NCBI GenBank assembly: GCA_903231505.1
Contig: CAFBRK010000243.1
Coordinates: forward strand, 1-59,837
Length of the DNA stretch: 59,837 bases
Reading direction: 5' to 3'
DNA from: Olavius algarvensis associated proteobacterium Delta 3
Lineage (GTDB): Bacteria; Desulfobacterota; Desulfobacteria; Desulfobacterales; CAFBRK01
How positions within the stretch are numbered: the stretch's first letter is position 1; each line of letters opens with the position of its first letter. Of this stretch, positions 15,713 to 23,487 are shown one piece after another. The notes beneath the pieces were generated by a model. It saw only the letters and a program-made list of their open reading frames with translations. It was not told where the DNA came from and did not search any database. The position numbers were made by a program, and so were the translations under genes.

Positions 15713-16623
15713 CTCCGCATCCTCGGATGTATCCGGATCGCCTGCTCGTACACAGCGATGACCCTCTCGGGTTTTCCGAGCCCGTCATAGCAGTGTCCCA
15801 ACCCGTGCCAGGCCAGAGTGTTGGTTGGGTCCTGGGTTGTGGCTTCCTCGTAGAATTTGAGGGCCCGGTCGTATTGTCCGTTGACAGAGAACTCAAAGCC
15901 TTTGCGGCAAAGCGTTTCGGCCACCCCGGGCTTATCCAGGCTCTTGCCGTAGGTCCATTCCGAAACAGTTTTTGCCGGCCTGCCCTGTCCCAGCATCTCG
16001 ATCCCTTTGGCGGAAACGGCGAAATTGAGATTCTGCCCAAGAACCATCATGAATGTCACGATGCCGACAACACGGCCCTCGTAGTCCACCACAGGGCCGC
16101 CGCTGGATCCCTGGGATATGGGTGCAGAAATCTGAAAGAATTTTCCGAAACCGGGCATTTCCCGGATTCCGGACACGATGCCTTCGGAGACGGTTTGCTC
16201 GAGCCCCATGGGGCTCCCGAGAACGACAATCGGCTCTGCAATGCGCGGCAGCTCGGATTTGGCTTGCAGCCAGCGCACGGATGCCTTTGGAATCCGGACA
16301 CGCAGCTTTATCAGATCCGACGCTGGGTTTTCGGCGACAACGGCTTCCACGGGATATGTGTTGCCATCCAGGGTGCGGACGTCGGCGGCATACGCGCCGT
16401 CCATGACATGATAGTTGGTTACCAGATGGCCCTGCGGATCGATGAAAAATCCGCTCCCGAAACCAGAGACATCCCGATTAAAATCGTATGTCACCACGGT
16501 TACCACTGCCGGTTGGACCCTGTTCACGACACCAATCAGCTCCATGGCAACCGCACCACCGGCGAACAGGCCGATACAGACCGCACTGATGAATATGATC
16601 CTGAATATGAGGATAGCTCGCAT
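15655..16623 (-). pseudogene. Trypsin-like serine protease (HtrA-type) with TPRs, frameshifted
   Basis: N-terminal half of a roughly 480-aa envelope protease. From ATG 16623: a hydrophobic signal or anchor (LIFRIIFISAVCIGLFAGGA), then a trypsin-like domain with the complete catalytic triad, His in TNYHVMDG, Asp in PASDLIKL and Ser in QGSSGGPVV. The S1 loop and GSPMGLEQTVSEGIVSG block are typical of DegP/HtrA-like enzymes. TPR repeats begin near residue 245 (ALKFYEEATTQDPTNTLAWH). The frame fails near 15724, where one base appears missing, and the TPRs continue in 15176-15712. There is no PDZ domain; TPRs replace it. In-frame start codons extend to 16716, but the hydrophobic segment favours 16623. 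Confidence 0.72.
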
Positions 16624-16730
16624 TTCCAGATAACTCCCTATGGGGTGTGTCCTGACCGCTCGGACACGTTCACGTCTATGGGGGGGGTCGGCAAAACCGG
16701 CTCCGGCCTTACACACCGTATGGACTAAAC

Positions 16731-16973
16731 TTAGATCCGCCCTCGACGCGCCTCGTGACAGCGACGTTCAACGAAACCATCGGTTTTTGGATCATAAACG
16801 GCTTCGTTTTCATGGATTACTTTACTGCCACCTTCCCAGGCCCCGCATGCTACCACGGCAGTTTCTCCCAACGAAAACTTCTGACCGCAGGCGGGACAGC
16901 CCTCGGAATTCAGGCTGTTGAGTTTTTCCAAGTCTATGATGAACCCCTTCTTTTTTTTTGACTTTTTAAACAT
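16731..16973 (-). CDS. Small zinc-ribbon-like protein
   Basis: An 80-aa basic protein beginning MFKKSKKKKGFII. It contains CPACGQKF (a CxxC knuckle), a further lone Cys in VVACGAWEGG and a Cys near the C-terminus (VERRCHE), plausible ligands of one zinc. The family is unknown to me. ATG 16973 is chosen over an upstream ATG at 17015 because GGGAGG sits 8 bp before it. It lies upstream of, and on the same strand as, the protease-TPR gene (107 bp apart). Confidence 0.65.
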   Translation of the reverse strand: MFKKSKKKKGFIIDLEKLNSLNSEGCPACGQKFSLGETAVVACGAWEGGSKVIHENEAVYDPKTDGFVERRCHEARRGRI

Positions 16974-17290
16974 GCCGGTTCCTCCCGTGGGGTGAACATG
17001 AACGTTGCGCGACATTTATTGGGCACCTGGCGCATTGGACCCATAACCGGATTCGCCATCGTGATGTATCACCAAAGTAAGTGTCGCCCGGGGTGAGTCA
17101 AGATGTCCCTGTCTCCCCGTTGCGGGATATGCTTTCCTGAGTCGTTTGCGGCAATAGCGGATTCAGATTGAGGCATTGTCGACGGCTATATGCCGCGGCT
17201 TGATTCTTCGGCAATGATCCGCATATTGAATTGTGGTATTTACCTCTCGAAAACACGCGCTTAGCGCTTCTGTGCAGGGAAGGAGGCAAT
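16974..17290. other. Divergent intergenic region between two small Cys-rich genes
   Basis: These 317 bp hold the upstream regions of two divergently transcribed small Cys-rich genes. I see no convincing gene. Ribosome binding sites GGGAGG (minus) and AAGGAGG (plus) mark the two ends. No clear promoter could be fixed by eye. Confidence 0.5.
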
Positions 17291-17515
17291 ATGGCCTATA
17301 CATGTCAAAAATGCGGGGCAGTGGCCGATGCTACGGGTCATCTGTGCGATCCATGCGGGGATACTGCGAAATGCAGTTTCTGCGGGGCACCGGAAGCGGA
17401 TGCCCGCCACATCTGCAGGGGCAAGTTGGCATCCATGAAGTATGTCTGTGATGGGTGCGGACGGGTGTCGATGGAATCTCACCATTTATGCAAGCCGGTG
17501 GAAATCGGCGGATAG
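17291..17515 (+). CDS. Small double zinc-ribbon protein
   Basis: A 74-aa protein with an unusually ordered cysteine pattern: CQKCG, then GHLCDPCG, KCSFCGAP, ARHICRG, VCDGCG and SHHLCKP. These look like three repeated CxxC...HxC units, enough for two or three zinc sites. A strong GAAGGAGG lies 5 bp before the ATG, so upstream in-frame codons (17231, 17233) are not used. Proteins of this layout are frequent orphans in Desulfobacterota; no function is known to me. It may bind metal or nucleic acid. Confidence 0.72.
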   Translation: MAYTCQKCGAVADATGHLCDPCGDTAKCSFCGAPEADARHICRGKLASMKYVCDGCGRVSMESHHLCKPVEIGG

Positions 17516-17622
17516 CGTGACCGGGAACCGTAGCAAACGAAGCGGTTGATGGGATTTCCGTAACGGATCGATCAATCCTACCCGGACGGTTTCCGGCGGG
17601 CGGCAACACGCCGCCCGTGCCG

Positions 17623-18918
17623 CTAGGGCGCCTGTTGGTCCATACTGAGGACCGTCGATCCGGGGGACAGGCGTTCACGGATAAATATTGCGATATCTTC
17701 GGTGACGGTGTCGATCTGAGATCGCCGGATGTCCATGATATCGATGTAGATACGATTCACTGCCGGGAAGACCTGTCCGGGCTCCAGGTCCAGTGACAGG
17801 TAGATGTCCTTTCCGGTGAGGATCAGAACCAGATCCGCTTCCGGGCAGGTGTCTGCCTCGATGTCAGACGCGTTTCCCGGATGAATCACCAGGGGACGTT
17901 CGTCTTCCAGCAGGATTGAAACCTGTTCCTCCCAAATTCTTTCAAACGGCAGGTTACCGGAAGCGATAGCGTTGCCGGAGATTTCCTTCGATGGGAAGCG
18001 GGTCAGCAGAGCCGCCTGAAGGGATTCGCGGATGCCATCCACCAGTCGATCCACCATTTCCATAAAAAACGGTGTCGGGCGGAATCCGCCGGTATAGGCA
18101 GGGTCTGAGCGAGAGCCGGTTTCAAATTCATGGATCAAGGACGGCAGAATCGCTATCTTCACCGCATCCGGAGATGATCCTGCGGCGTATTGTCTGCATC
18201 GGACAATTCGATTGGGGGGGTTTGAAAGCATCGCATTGACCCGGGCGTCTTCTTCGACGATCCCCAGGTGAATCAGACTGTCGATGAGACACGGGCACTC
18301 CAGGTACGCGAAGAGCTGAGGCTCGCTGACAAAAATATCCTGCAGAAATTTGATTTCGTCCGGTCGAAGGCCGGTTGCCTGAACATCCATGGCACTGGGG
18401 ACGGCATCCGGATCAAGAAGCAGTTTCCGGCGATCCAGAAGCGCCCCGATGAAGATCCGTTCGCCGCGATGCCGTTTCTGGAGCAGCAGAATTCTCAGAG
18501 CCACCATTTCCGAAGACGGATACAGGCTGACTCTTCCGTGGCGTCCTTTAAACTGATTGAGTTTTGGGTTGTAGTAGTACAGGACCTCGCTGAGCCCGAG
18601 AATGTTGGCATCGTATACCAGCAGGGAGTTCTTTTTTTGGGCGGCATCCCCCATGATCCCGCTGATCATGGCAAAGTCAAGATTGCTGTTAAGACCTCGG
18701 GTGGCCCAGGCCTCCCGGTACTTGGGATTTCCGGCCTGACCGAGGACCACCTGCATCATATAGGAAAGTACTTCCGCGGCATATGTTTCGGCCGGAGTCA
18801 ACACTGCGGATCCTGGGCCTTCGGCGGAAGGAGTTCGAGATCGTGATGCCGCACTGCACTGCAGGCATACGAGGCACACCAAAAACACCGGGAGGACGTT
18901 ATGACGCCGAAGGCGCAT
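17623..18918 (-). CDS. Exported protein of unknown function, coupled to a USP gene
   Basis: The product, 431 aa from ATG 18918, has an N-terminal signal (VLPVFLVCLVCLQCSAASRS). The cysteine context is not a good lipobox, so signal peptidase I cleavage near SAAS is as likely as lipidation. The mature part contains SYMMQVVLGQAG, LVYDANILGLSEVLYYYN, LRILLLQKRHRGERIFIGAL and ILTGKDIYLSLDLEPGQVF. I cannot assign a family. The ATG overlaps the TGA of the upstream universal stress protein gene (TGATG), so the two are co-translated; a TTG one codon earlier is an alternative start. Possibly an envelope stress or curli-regulator-like lipoprotein, but that is only a guess. Confidence 0.65.
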   Translation of the reverse strand: MRLRRHNVLPVFLVCLVCLQCSAASRSRTPSAEGPGSAVLTPAETYAAEVLSYMMQVVLGQAGNPKYREAWATRGLNSNLDFAMISGIMGDAAQKKNSLLVYDANILGLSEVLYYYNPKLNQFKGRHGRVSLYPSSEMVALRILLLQKRHRGERIFIGALLDRRKLLLDPDAVPSAMDVQATGLRPDEIKFLQDIFVSEPQLFAYLECPCLIDSLIHLGIVEEDARVNAMLSNPPNRIVRCRQYAAGSSPDAVKIAILPSLIHEFETGSRSDPAYTGGFRPTPFFMEMVDRLVDGIRESLQAALLTRFPSKEISGNAIASGNLPFERIWEEQVSILLEDERPLVIHPGNASDIEADTCPEADLVLILTGKDIYLSLDLEPGQVFPAVNRIYIDIMDIRRSQIDTVTEDIAIFIRERLSPGSTVLSMDQQAP

Positions 18919-19388
18919 CAATTGATGACGAGAATCGACACATTTCCGGCGGAGTGAAGCACCTTCTGGGACACACTACCGAAAAAGAATTCGCGAATCC
19001 CCGAAACCCCCCGGCGACCCAATACGATTAGATCATAACCGTTGGCGGCCTCGATAACGATATCGCGGGCGACCCCCTTGGACTTGAAATCGAGTTTGAT
19101 ATCGATATTCTCCTCGGAGAACCCCGCCCGTATAAGGATGTCTTTAGCCTGCTCAAGGGCTGAGGTCAGGAGACTCTTTTTCTTCTCTTCCAAGGTGCAA
19201 AAGCTCTGCTGCTGCTGCTGAAAATATGGCGTCAGTTCGGGGCTGTTCATATCGCACAGGGCGGCGGTGTCCTGAAGAACACTAAACAGCGTAACCCGGT
19301 GCTCGGGAGCAAATGTGTTGGCAAGGAACTCAACGGCGCGGATGGCATTCTCCGAATCATCAAATGCGACCAGAAACTTTTTCCCCAT
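18918..19388 (-). CDS. Universal stress protein (UspA family)
   Basis: A 156-aa single USP domain with the ATP-binding signature. VAFDDSENAIRAVEFLA near the N-terminus carries the Asp of the nucleotide pocket. The C-terminal G-x2-G-x9-G(S) loop appears as LGRRGVSGIREFFFGSVSQKVL. USPs accumulate under starvation and envelope stress. ATG 19388 is chosen because GGAGGG lies 7 bp upstream; longer in-frame starts to 19529 lack one. It is followed by the exported 431-aa protein with overlapping stop and start. A 23-bp palindrome lies about 150 bp upstream of the start. Confidence 0.9.
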   Translation of the reverse strand: MGKKFLVAFDDSENAIRAVEFLANTFAPEHRVTLFSVLQDTAALCDMNSPELTPYFQQQQQSFCTLEEKKKSLLTSALEQAKDILIRAGFSEENIDIKLDFKSKGVARDIVIEAANGYDLIVLGRRGVSGIREFFFGSVSQKVLHSAGNVSILVIN

Positions 19389-19535
19389 GAATCGTTCCCT
19401 CCATTCTTTATTCTTGCGGTAATATGTCATCGGCATGTCCGATCGGACGGCCGACCGGCGATAAACACCGGACATCGGATCATTCCATAATTTGTCCGAA
19501 AATATGACCAATTTGTCTCTAAAAGACAACCCCTA

Positions 19536-19558
19536 ATCAAATCGTGAAACGATTTTAT
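19536..19558. promoter_or_regulatory. 23-bp palindrome, copy 2 of 3
   Basis: ATCAAATCG-N5-CGATTTTAT, the third base departing from ATAAAATCG. It lies upstream of the UspA gene and next to the tandem-repeat array. See the copies at 1058-1080 and 48586-48608. Confidence 0.5.
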
Positions 19559-19560
19559 GA

Positions 19561-19735
19561 CCGTGGGCCCGTTTGCCCGTTAGCCGGTTGGCCCGTTTTA
19601 GATATTCGGTATTTGGTACTGGGTACTGGGTATTAGGTACTCGGTACTGATTTAGCATCTTGTTCTTTCAGCTTTCAACTTTGAACTTTCAGCTTCGAAT
19701 CTTTCAGCTTTGAACTTTGAACTTTAAGCTTATCT
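19561..19735. repeat. Mosaic of 7- and 8-bp tandem repeats
   Basis: Three blocks in order. First, octamers of the type GCCCGTTT/AGCCGGTT (19568-19600). Then heptamers GGTATTT, GGTACTG, GGTACTG, GGTATTA, GGTACTC, GGTACTG (about 19607-19648). Then heptamers CTTTCAG, CTTTCAA, CTTTGAA and variants (about 19666-19730). Bases 19591-19694 recur inverted at 34691-34794 with one mismatch. Located between divergent uspA and the K+ channel gene. Confidence 0.8.
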
Positions 19736-19811
19736 ACCTTGACACCCCAACGGACTACTATCTATACTTCTCGGAATTGCGATAAACCACCATCAATTAC
19801 GGGGAGCTTAG

Positions 19812-20810
19812 TTGGAGCACCTGAGACGGCTGTGCATAGTTTTCGCCCTTTCAGCGGCGCTGCTCGGCATTGGGACGGTCGGTTACATATTGGTGGAGGG
19901 CTGGAACCCGAAAGACGCCTTTTACATGACCGTAATAACCCTGGCGACGGTCGGTTACAACGAAGTTCACCCCCTCAGCGACCCCGGGCGCATCTTTACC
20001 ATGGTGCTCCTGTTGCTCGGTGTGGGGTATACCTTTTATGTCATCGGATATATTGTCCGGTCACTGGTTGAGGGCAGAATTCTGATGGTCCTCGGGAGGC
20101 GGAGTTTGGACTGGCGCATCAGCCACTTAAAGAGCCATTACATCATCTGCGGCTACGGCCGCATCGGACGGGTTCTCAGCCGTTTTCTCATACAGAAACG
20201 CCTGCCGGTCGTCATCATCGAAGACAATGAGAACCGCATCCATGCCATGCAAGCGGACAGCGTGCCGTACATTCTCGGAGATGCCCGGGAGGAATCGATC
20301 TTAAAAAAGGCCGGTATCGATCGGGCGAAAGGTTTGCTGGGGGCACTCGGAACCGATGCGGCCAATGTGATGCTGACCCTTCTGGCACGGCGTATGAACC
20401 CGGATCTCTTCATCGTGACCCGGGCCGGCCGGAACGAAACCAAAAAGACACTGCTCGCCGCCGGATCCGATAAAGTCATTTCCCCATATGACCTCGGCGC
20501 CAGGCGCATGGCCCATGCGGTACTCCGGCCGACGGTCATTCATTTTCTCGAACTGGCGTTCGCCGATGAGAGCACCGACATCGCCATCGAAGAGTGCCCG
20601 GTGGGAGCCGGGTCCCATCTGGTGGGGGTATGCCTGAAGGACTCAGGTATCCGCCAGGATTTGAATCTGATCGTCATCTCCCTGCGAAAAGCCAGTGGAG
20701 AGATGCGGTTTAATCCTTCCGCAGAAACCTGTCTGGAGGCCGGTGACACGTTGGTCGTGGTGGGTGAAAACCGTCACCTGGAAGAACTGGATAGGCTGTT
20801 GAACCCCTAA
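19812..20810 (+). CDS. Potassium channel with RCK (TrkA-N/TrkA-C) domains
   Basis: A 332-aa two-helix K+ channel. The first membrane helix is residues 8-28, the pore loop contains TLATVGYN at 43-50, and the second helix spans 60-84. A cytoplasmic RCK domain with Rossmann motif GYGRIGR (114-120) follows, then a TrkA-C domain to the end (LEAGDTLVVVGE). The selectivity filter reads TVGYN rather than the usual TVGYG, so the last glycine is replaced. Some bacterial two-helix channels do show this variation, but ion selectivity should not be assumed. The start is TTG 19812, preceded by GGGGAG. The tandem-repeat array lies immediately upstream. Confidence 0.88.
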   Translation: MEHLRRLCIVFALSAALLGIGTVGYILVEGWNPKDAFYMTVITLATVGYNEVHPLSDPGRIFTMVLLLLGVGYTFYVIGYIVRSLVEGRILMVLGRRSLDWRISHLKSHYIICGYGRIGRVLSRFLIQKRLPVVIIEDNENRIHAMQADSVPYILGDAREESILKKAGIDRAKGLLGALGTDAANVMLTLLARRMNPDLFIVTRAGRNETKKTLLAAGSDKVISPYDLGARRMAHAVLRPTVIHFLELAFADESTDIAIEECPVGAGSHLVGVCLKDSGIRQDLNLIVISLRKASGEMRFNPSAETCLEAGDTLVVVGENRHLEELDRLLNP

Positions 20811-20858
20811 TCCGAATATCGCATGCTGATTCCACATCATTCAGAAAAGGCCCAGTGA

Positions 20859-22478
20859 ATGACCCGAAGTCGCCCGTTTCAAGCCCAGGCCGTTCTGTTC
20901 GATTTTGACGGTACGCTGACCGATCCCGGTGCTCTCGACTGGGGAGCACTCAAGGAGCGTCTGGGGTGTCCGCTGGACCGGCCCGTGCTGGAGTTTATCG
21001 AGGGCCTCTCCGACGAGGTGCGCCGCCGGGAGGCACGGGCAGCTCTGGATCATTTTGAAGCACTCGGAGCCGGTGCCTCACAGCCGGCCAACGGTGCCGA
21101 AGCGGTCGTGCAGGAGCTTCGGAAAATGGGCCTCAAGGTGGGGATTCTGACCCGCAACAGCCGGGTGGCGATCGATCGATCCCTTGAAAACTTTTCTTCT
21201 CTCACCGCCGGCAATTTCGACCTGATCGTAACCCGGGATACGCCCGTACCCGTCAAGCCATCCCCCCGGGGTGTGGAGTACTTTGCCGAAAAGATCGCGG
21301 TGCCGGTGTCCGACGTTCTGGTCGTGGGCGACTTCCGTTTGGACATCGAGGCCGGGGCCGCTGCCGGCGCTGTCACGGTTCTACTGGATCACGGGATGTC
21401 GGAGGCGTCGGTAGGGGTCATACCGGATTTTCGCATCGGACGGCTTGATCAGTTGCCGGATATCGTCCGGCTGGGAACGCCCATCCGCGGCGGGAAGCTG
21501 CCCAACGATCTGTTGGAAACGTTTCTTGATGATGTCACCGTTGACGACCCATCGGTGCTCATCGCTCCCGGTATTGGTCAAGATACGGCGGCCATTGACG
21601 TAGAAGAGCACCCGGTACTGATTTTGAAATCAGACCCGATCACCTTTGTCACAGATGCGATCAGCGACTACGCGGTCCTGGTCAATGCCAATGATATCGT
21701 CACATCGGGGGCACGGCCACGATGGTTTTTGACCACCCTGCTGTTTCCGCCGGGCACCACCCCCTCCCGCATCCGCCAGGTCATGGTGGGGCTCCAGACC
21801 GTATGTCGTAAATGGGGAATCACCCTGTGCGGCGGCCACACCGAGGTGACCGCCGCGGTGACCCGGCCGGTCGTCACCGGAATGCTCATCGGCACCGTCG
21901 CCAGGGATCGCCTGATCGACAAGCAGAATATGCGACCGGGAGATGCCGTGCTGTTGACCAAAGGAGTGGCCGTAGAGGGCACGGCCATCATTGCGCGGGA
22001 ATTTTCCGAGAAGCTCCGAACGCTGGGTATGGCGAGGGACGCGATCCAGCACGCCGCCACATTCCTGGACCGTATCGGAGTGATCGACGAAGCCCGTATC
22101 GCGGCCGATCATGGGGGCACCAGCGCGATGCATGACGTCACCGAGGGGGGGCTTGCCACCGCCCTGGATGAACTCAGCGCCGCCGGGGGACATCGCATGC
22201 GGGTTCACATGGATCGCATTTCGGTCTTCCCGGAAACGGATACCATGTGTCGCCTGTTAAAGATCCATCCTTTAGGGCTGATCGGCTCCGGAAGCCTGAT
22301 CATCTGCTGTCGGAAAGACGGTGCCGATGCGCTTTCCGCACGGCTGCGGGAATCCGGTATCGATGCGGCTCTCATCGGGCAGGTGCTCGAGCAGGGCCGG
22401 GGTATCGAAGCCGTGGATCACGGGCAACCGGCGCAATGGCCCGTATTTGATGCGGATGAACTGACGCGGCTCTTTTGA
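20859..22478 (+). CDS. HAD hydrolase fused to an AIR-synthase-like (HypE/SelD/ThiL-fold) domain
   Basis: A 539-aa two-domain protein. Residues 10-190 are a HAD-type phosphatase: nucleophile motif DFDGTLTD at 15-22, a Lys in PVKPSPRGVEY, and acidic VVGDFRLDIEAGAAAGA. Residues about 205-530 are an AIR-synthase-related domain. Its phosphate-binding or dimer segment includes APGIGQDTAAID, and DAISDYAVLVNANDIVTSGA matches the DxxxMGAxP-type loop region. GGHTEVT and HDVTEGGLATALDELS are typical of HypE and ThiL. The C-terminus (DELTRLF) lacks the PRIC-type cysteine tail of HypE, so it is not the hydrogenase maturase. An ATP-dependent phosphotransfer linked to a phosphatase is plausible, but the substrate is unknown. 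Confidence 0.82.
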   Translation: MTRSRPFQAQAVLFDFDGTLTDPGALDWGALKERLGCPLDRPVLEFIEGLSDEVRRREARAALDHFEALGAGASQPANGAEAVVQELRKMGLKVGILTRNSRVAIDRSLENFSSLTAGNFDLIVTRDTPVPVKPSPRGVEYFAEKIAVPVSDVLVVGDFRLDIEAGAAAGAVTVLLDHGMSEASVGVIPDFRIGRLDQLPDIVRLGTPIRGGKLPNDLLETFLDDVTVDDPSVLIAPGIGQDTAAIDVEEHPVLILKSDPITFVTDAISDYAVLVNANDIVTSGARPRWFLTTLLFPPGTTPSRIRQVMVGLQTVCRKWGITLCGGHTEVTAAVTRPVVTGMLIGTVARDRLIDKQNMRPGDAVLLTKGVAVEGTAIIAREFSEKLRTLGMARDAIQHAATFLDRIGVIDEARIAADHGGTSAMHDVTEGGLATALDELSAAGGHRMRVHMDRISVFPETDTMCRLLKIHPLGLIGSGSLIICCRKDGADALSARLRESGIDAALIGQVLEQGRGIEAVDHGQPAQWPVFDADELTRLF

Positions 22479-22572
22479 GATTTTCCGCGTTCGGGGCAAA
22501 ACATTGAACCATTCCAATCCGATTCGTATTAAAACGGGTATTTACCGCAAAGCCCAAAATCGCCTCTGATGA

Positions 22573-23022
22573 TTATTTCGGTTTGAACGTAAATCTCTGA
22601 CCGCCGATACTGGCCTCGAACATCAACCCACCCTTGGCCATGGTAAACACCGCCACACCGCCGGCATAATCCACATTGGCCGAAGCCCCGGAAGCTGCCG
22701 CCACGGCGGAGGCTTGCCCGCCAAGTTGAAATCCAATGGTGGCCTGGGACAGGGACGTCTTGCCGATGACGCGCCCCTTGCGATACACCAGCCCTTTGCC
22801 GTGGGCTCCGCCGATCCCGATGGCGCCTTTGCCGACCGTCGGGAAAACAGCGTATCCGTATGCCTTGTTAAAAAAGGCCTTCATGCCCGGATCGACCTTT
22901 TTAAACTCCCTGATCGCCTTCTGAGCTTTCTTGTCCAGATTGGCATCCCAACCGGCGATTGCCGGAGCAGCAAGAACCAGAATGCCAAGCACCGCAATCA
23001 TCATCCTGGCGATTTTCGTCAT
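22573..23022 (-). CDS. YSC84-family lipid-binding-like exported protein
   Basis: A 149-aa exported protein: signal peptide to about residue 23 (MMIAVLGILVLAAPAIAG), then the YSC84/SYLF-type domain. Visible hallmarks are AYGYAVFPTVGKGAIGIGGAHGKGLVYRKG, the glycine-rich core of the family, and a final GGLMFEASIGGQRFTF strand. Eukaryotic members bind phosphoinositides. The bacterial role is unclear, although periplasmic forms occur widely. ATG 23022 has a GGAG site 8 bp upstream; the frame extends to 23112 without one. Monocistronic in appearance. Confidence 0.85.
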   Translation of the reverse strand: MTKIARMMIAVLGILVLAAPAIAGWDANLDKKAQKAIREFKKVDPGMKAFFNKAYGYAVFPTVGKGAIGIGGAHGKGLVYRKGRVIGKTSLSQATIGFQLGGQASAVAAASGASANVDYAGGVAVFTMAKGGLMFEASIGGQRFTFKPK

Positions 23023-23253
23023 GGCCGTTCTCCTTTGGGTCGATTTGGGGAACAAAAACACGCGGGGCAGCGCTCTCTGCTGCCTGTTACCGGCGCGCTT
23101 CAACGCTGCCACTCAGTGTATTGTATAAGGAAGGAACGTATTTTTCAACTCGAAGCGGCCGTAGCGGACATCCCGATCGTACCGACCGCTGACCCGCTAC
23201 CGGCTGATCTCGTCCTTAAGCCCAGGGCTGTTCTCGCCAGGGACCGAGCCGTG

Positions 23254-23487
23254 TCACCACGACACCAGGCCATGAAACACCAACAGGCCGGCCGCGAGCA
23301 CGCCGGCAATGCCAAGGCCCATCGCCAGCATAATCTTCCTGCGCCGGGACACGTGCGCCCGACGCTGTTGCGCCATCCAGTTTTCGATCTGGGCATCGGT
23401 CATATAGTCCCAGTCCCAATGGGTGGTGTGGCTGGCCTTGGCCTCCTCTTGAAATATATCCAGCTTCCTTCGTTCAGATGCATTCAT
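23254..23487 (-). CDS. Small single-span membrane protein coupled to the RND pump
   Basis: A 77-aa protein: an acidic and aromatic N-terminus (HWDWDYMTDAQIENWMAQQ), a basic stretch (RRAHVSRRRK) and one C-terminal membrane helix (IMLAMGLGIAGVLAAGLLVF). The topology should be N-in. Its ATG overlaps the RND permease stop (ATGA), making it the fourth gene of the pump operon. The position recalls small accessory subunits of RND pumps such as AcrZ, but there is no sequence similarity to AcrZ that I can see. Shadow frames at the same place are excluded by the coupling and the clear helix. Confidence 0.68.
   Translation of the reverse strand: MNASERRKLDIFQEEAKASHTTHWDWDYMTDAQIENWMAQQRRAHVSRRRKIMLAMGLGIAGVLAAGLLVFHGLVSW

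Noticed and set aside
15727..16728. 333-codon plus-strand frame opposite the protease gene
   Set aside because: Shadow; the minus strand encodes the full catalytic triad.
20859..22478. Calling the AIRS half HypE
   Set aside because: The HypE C-terminal cysteine motif is missing and no hydrogenase genes are near.
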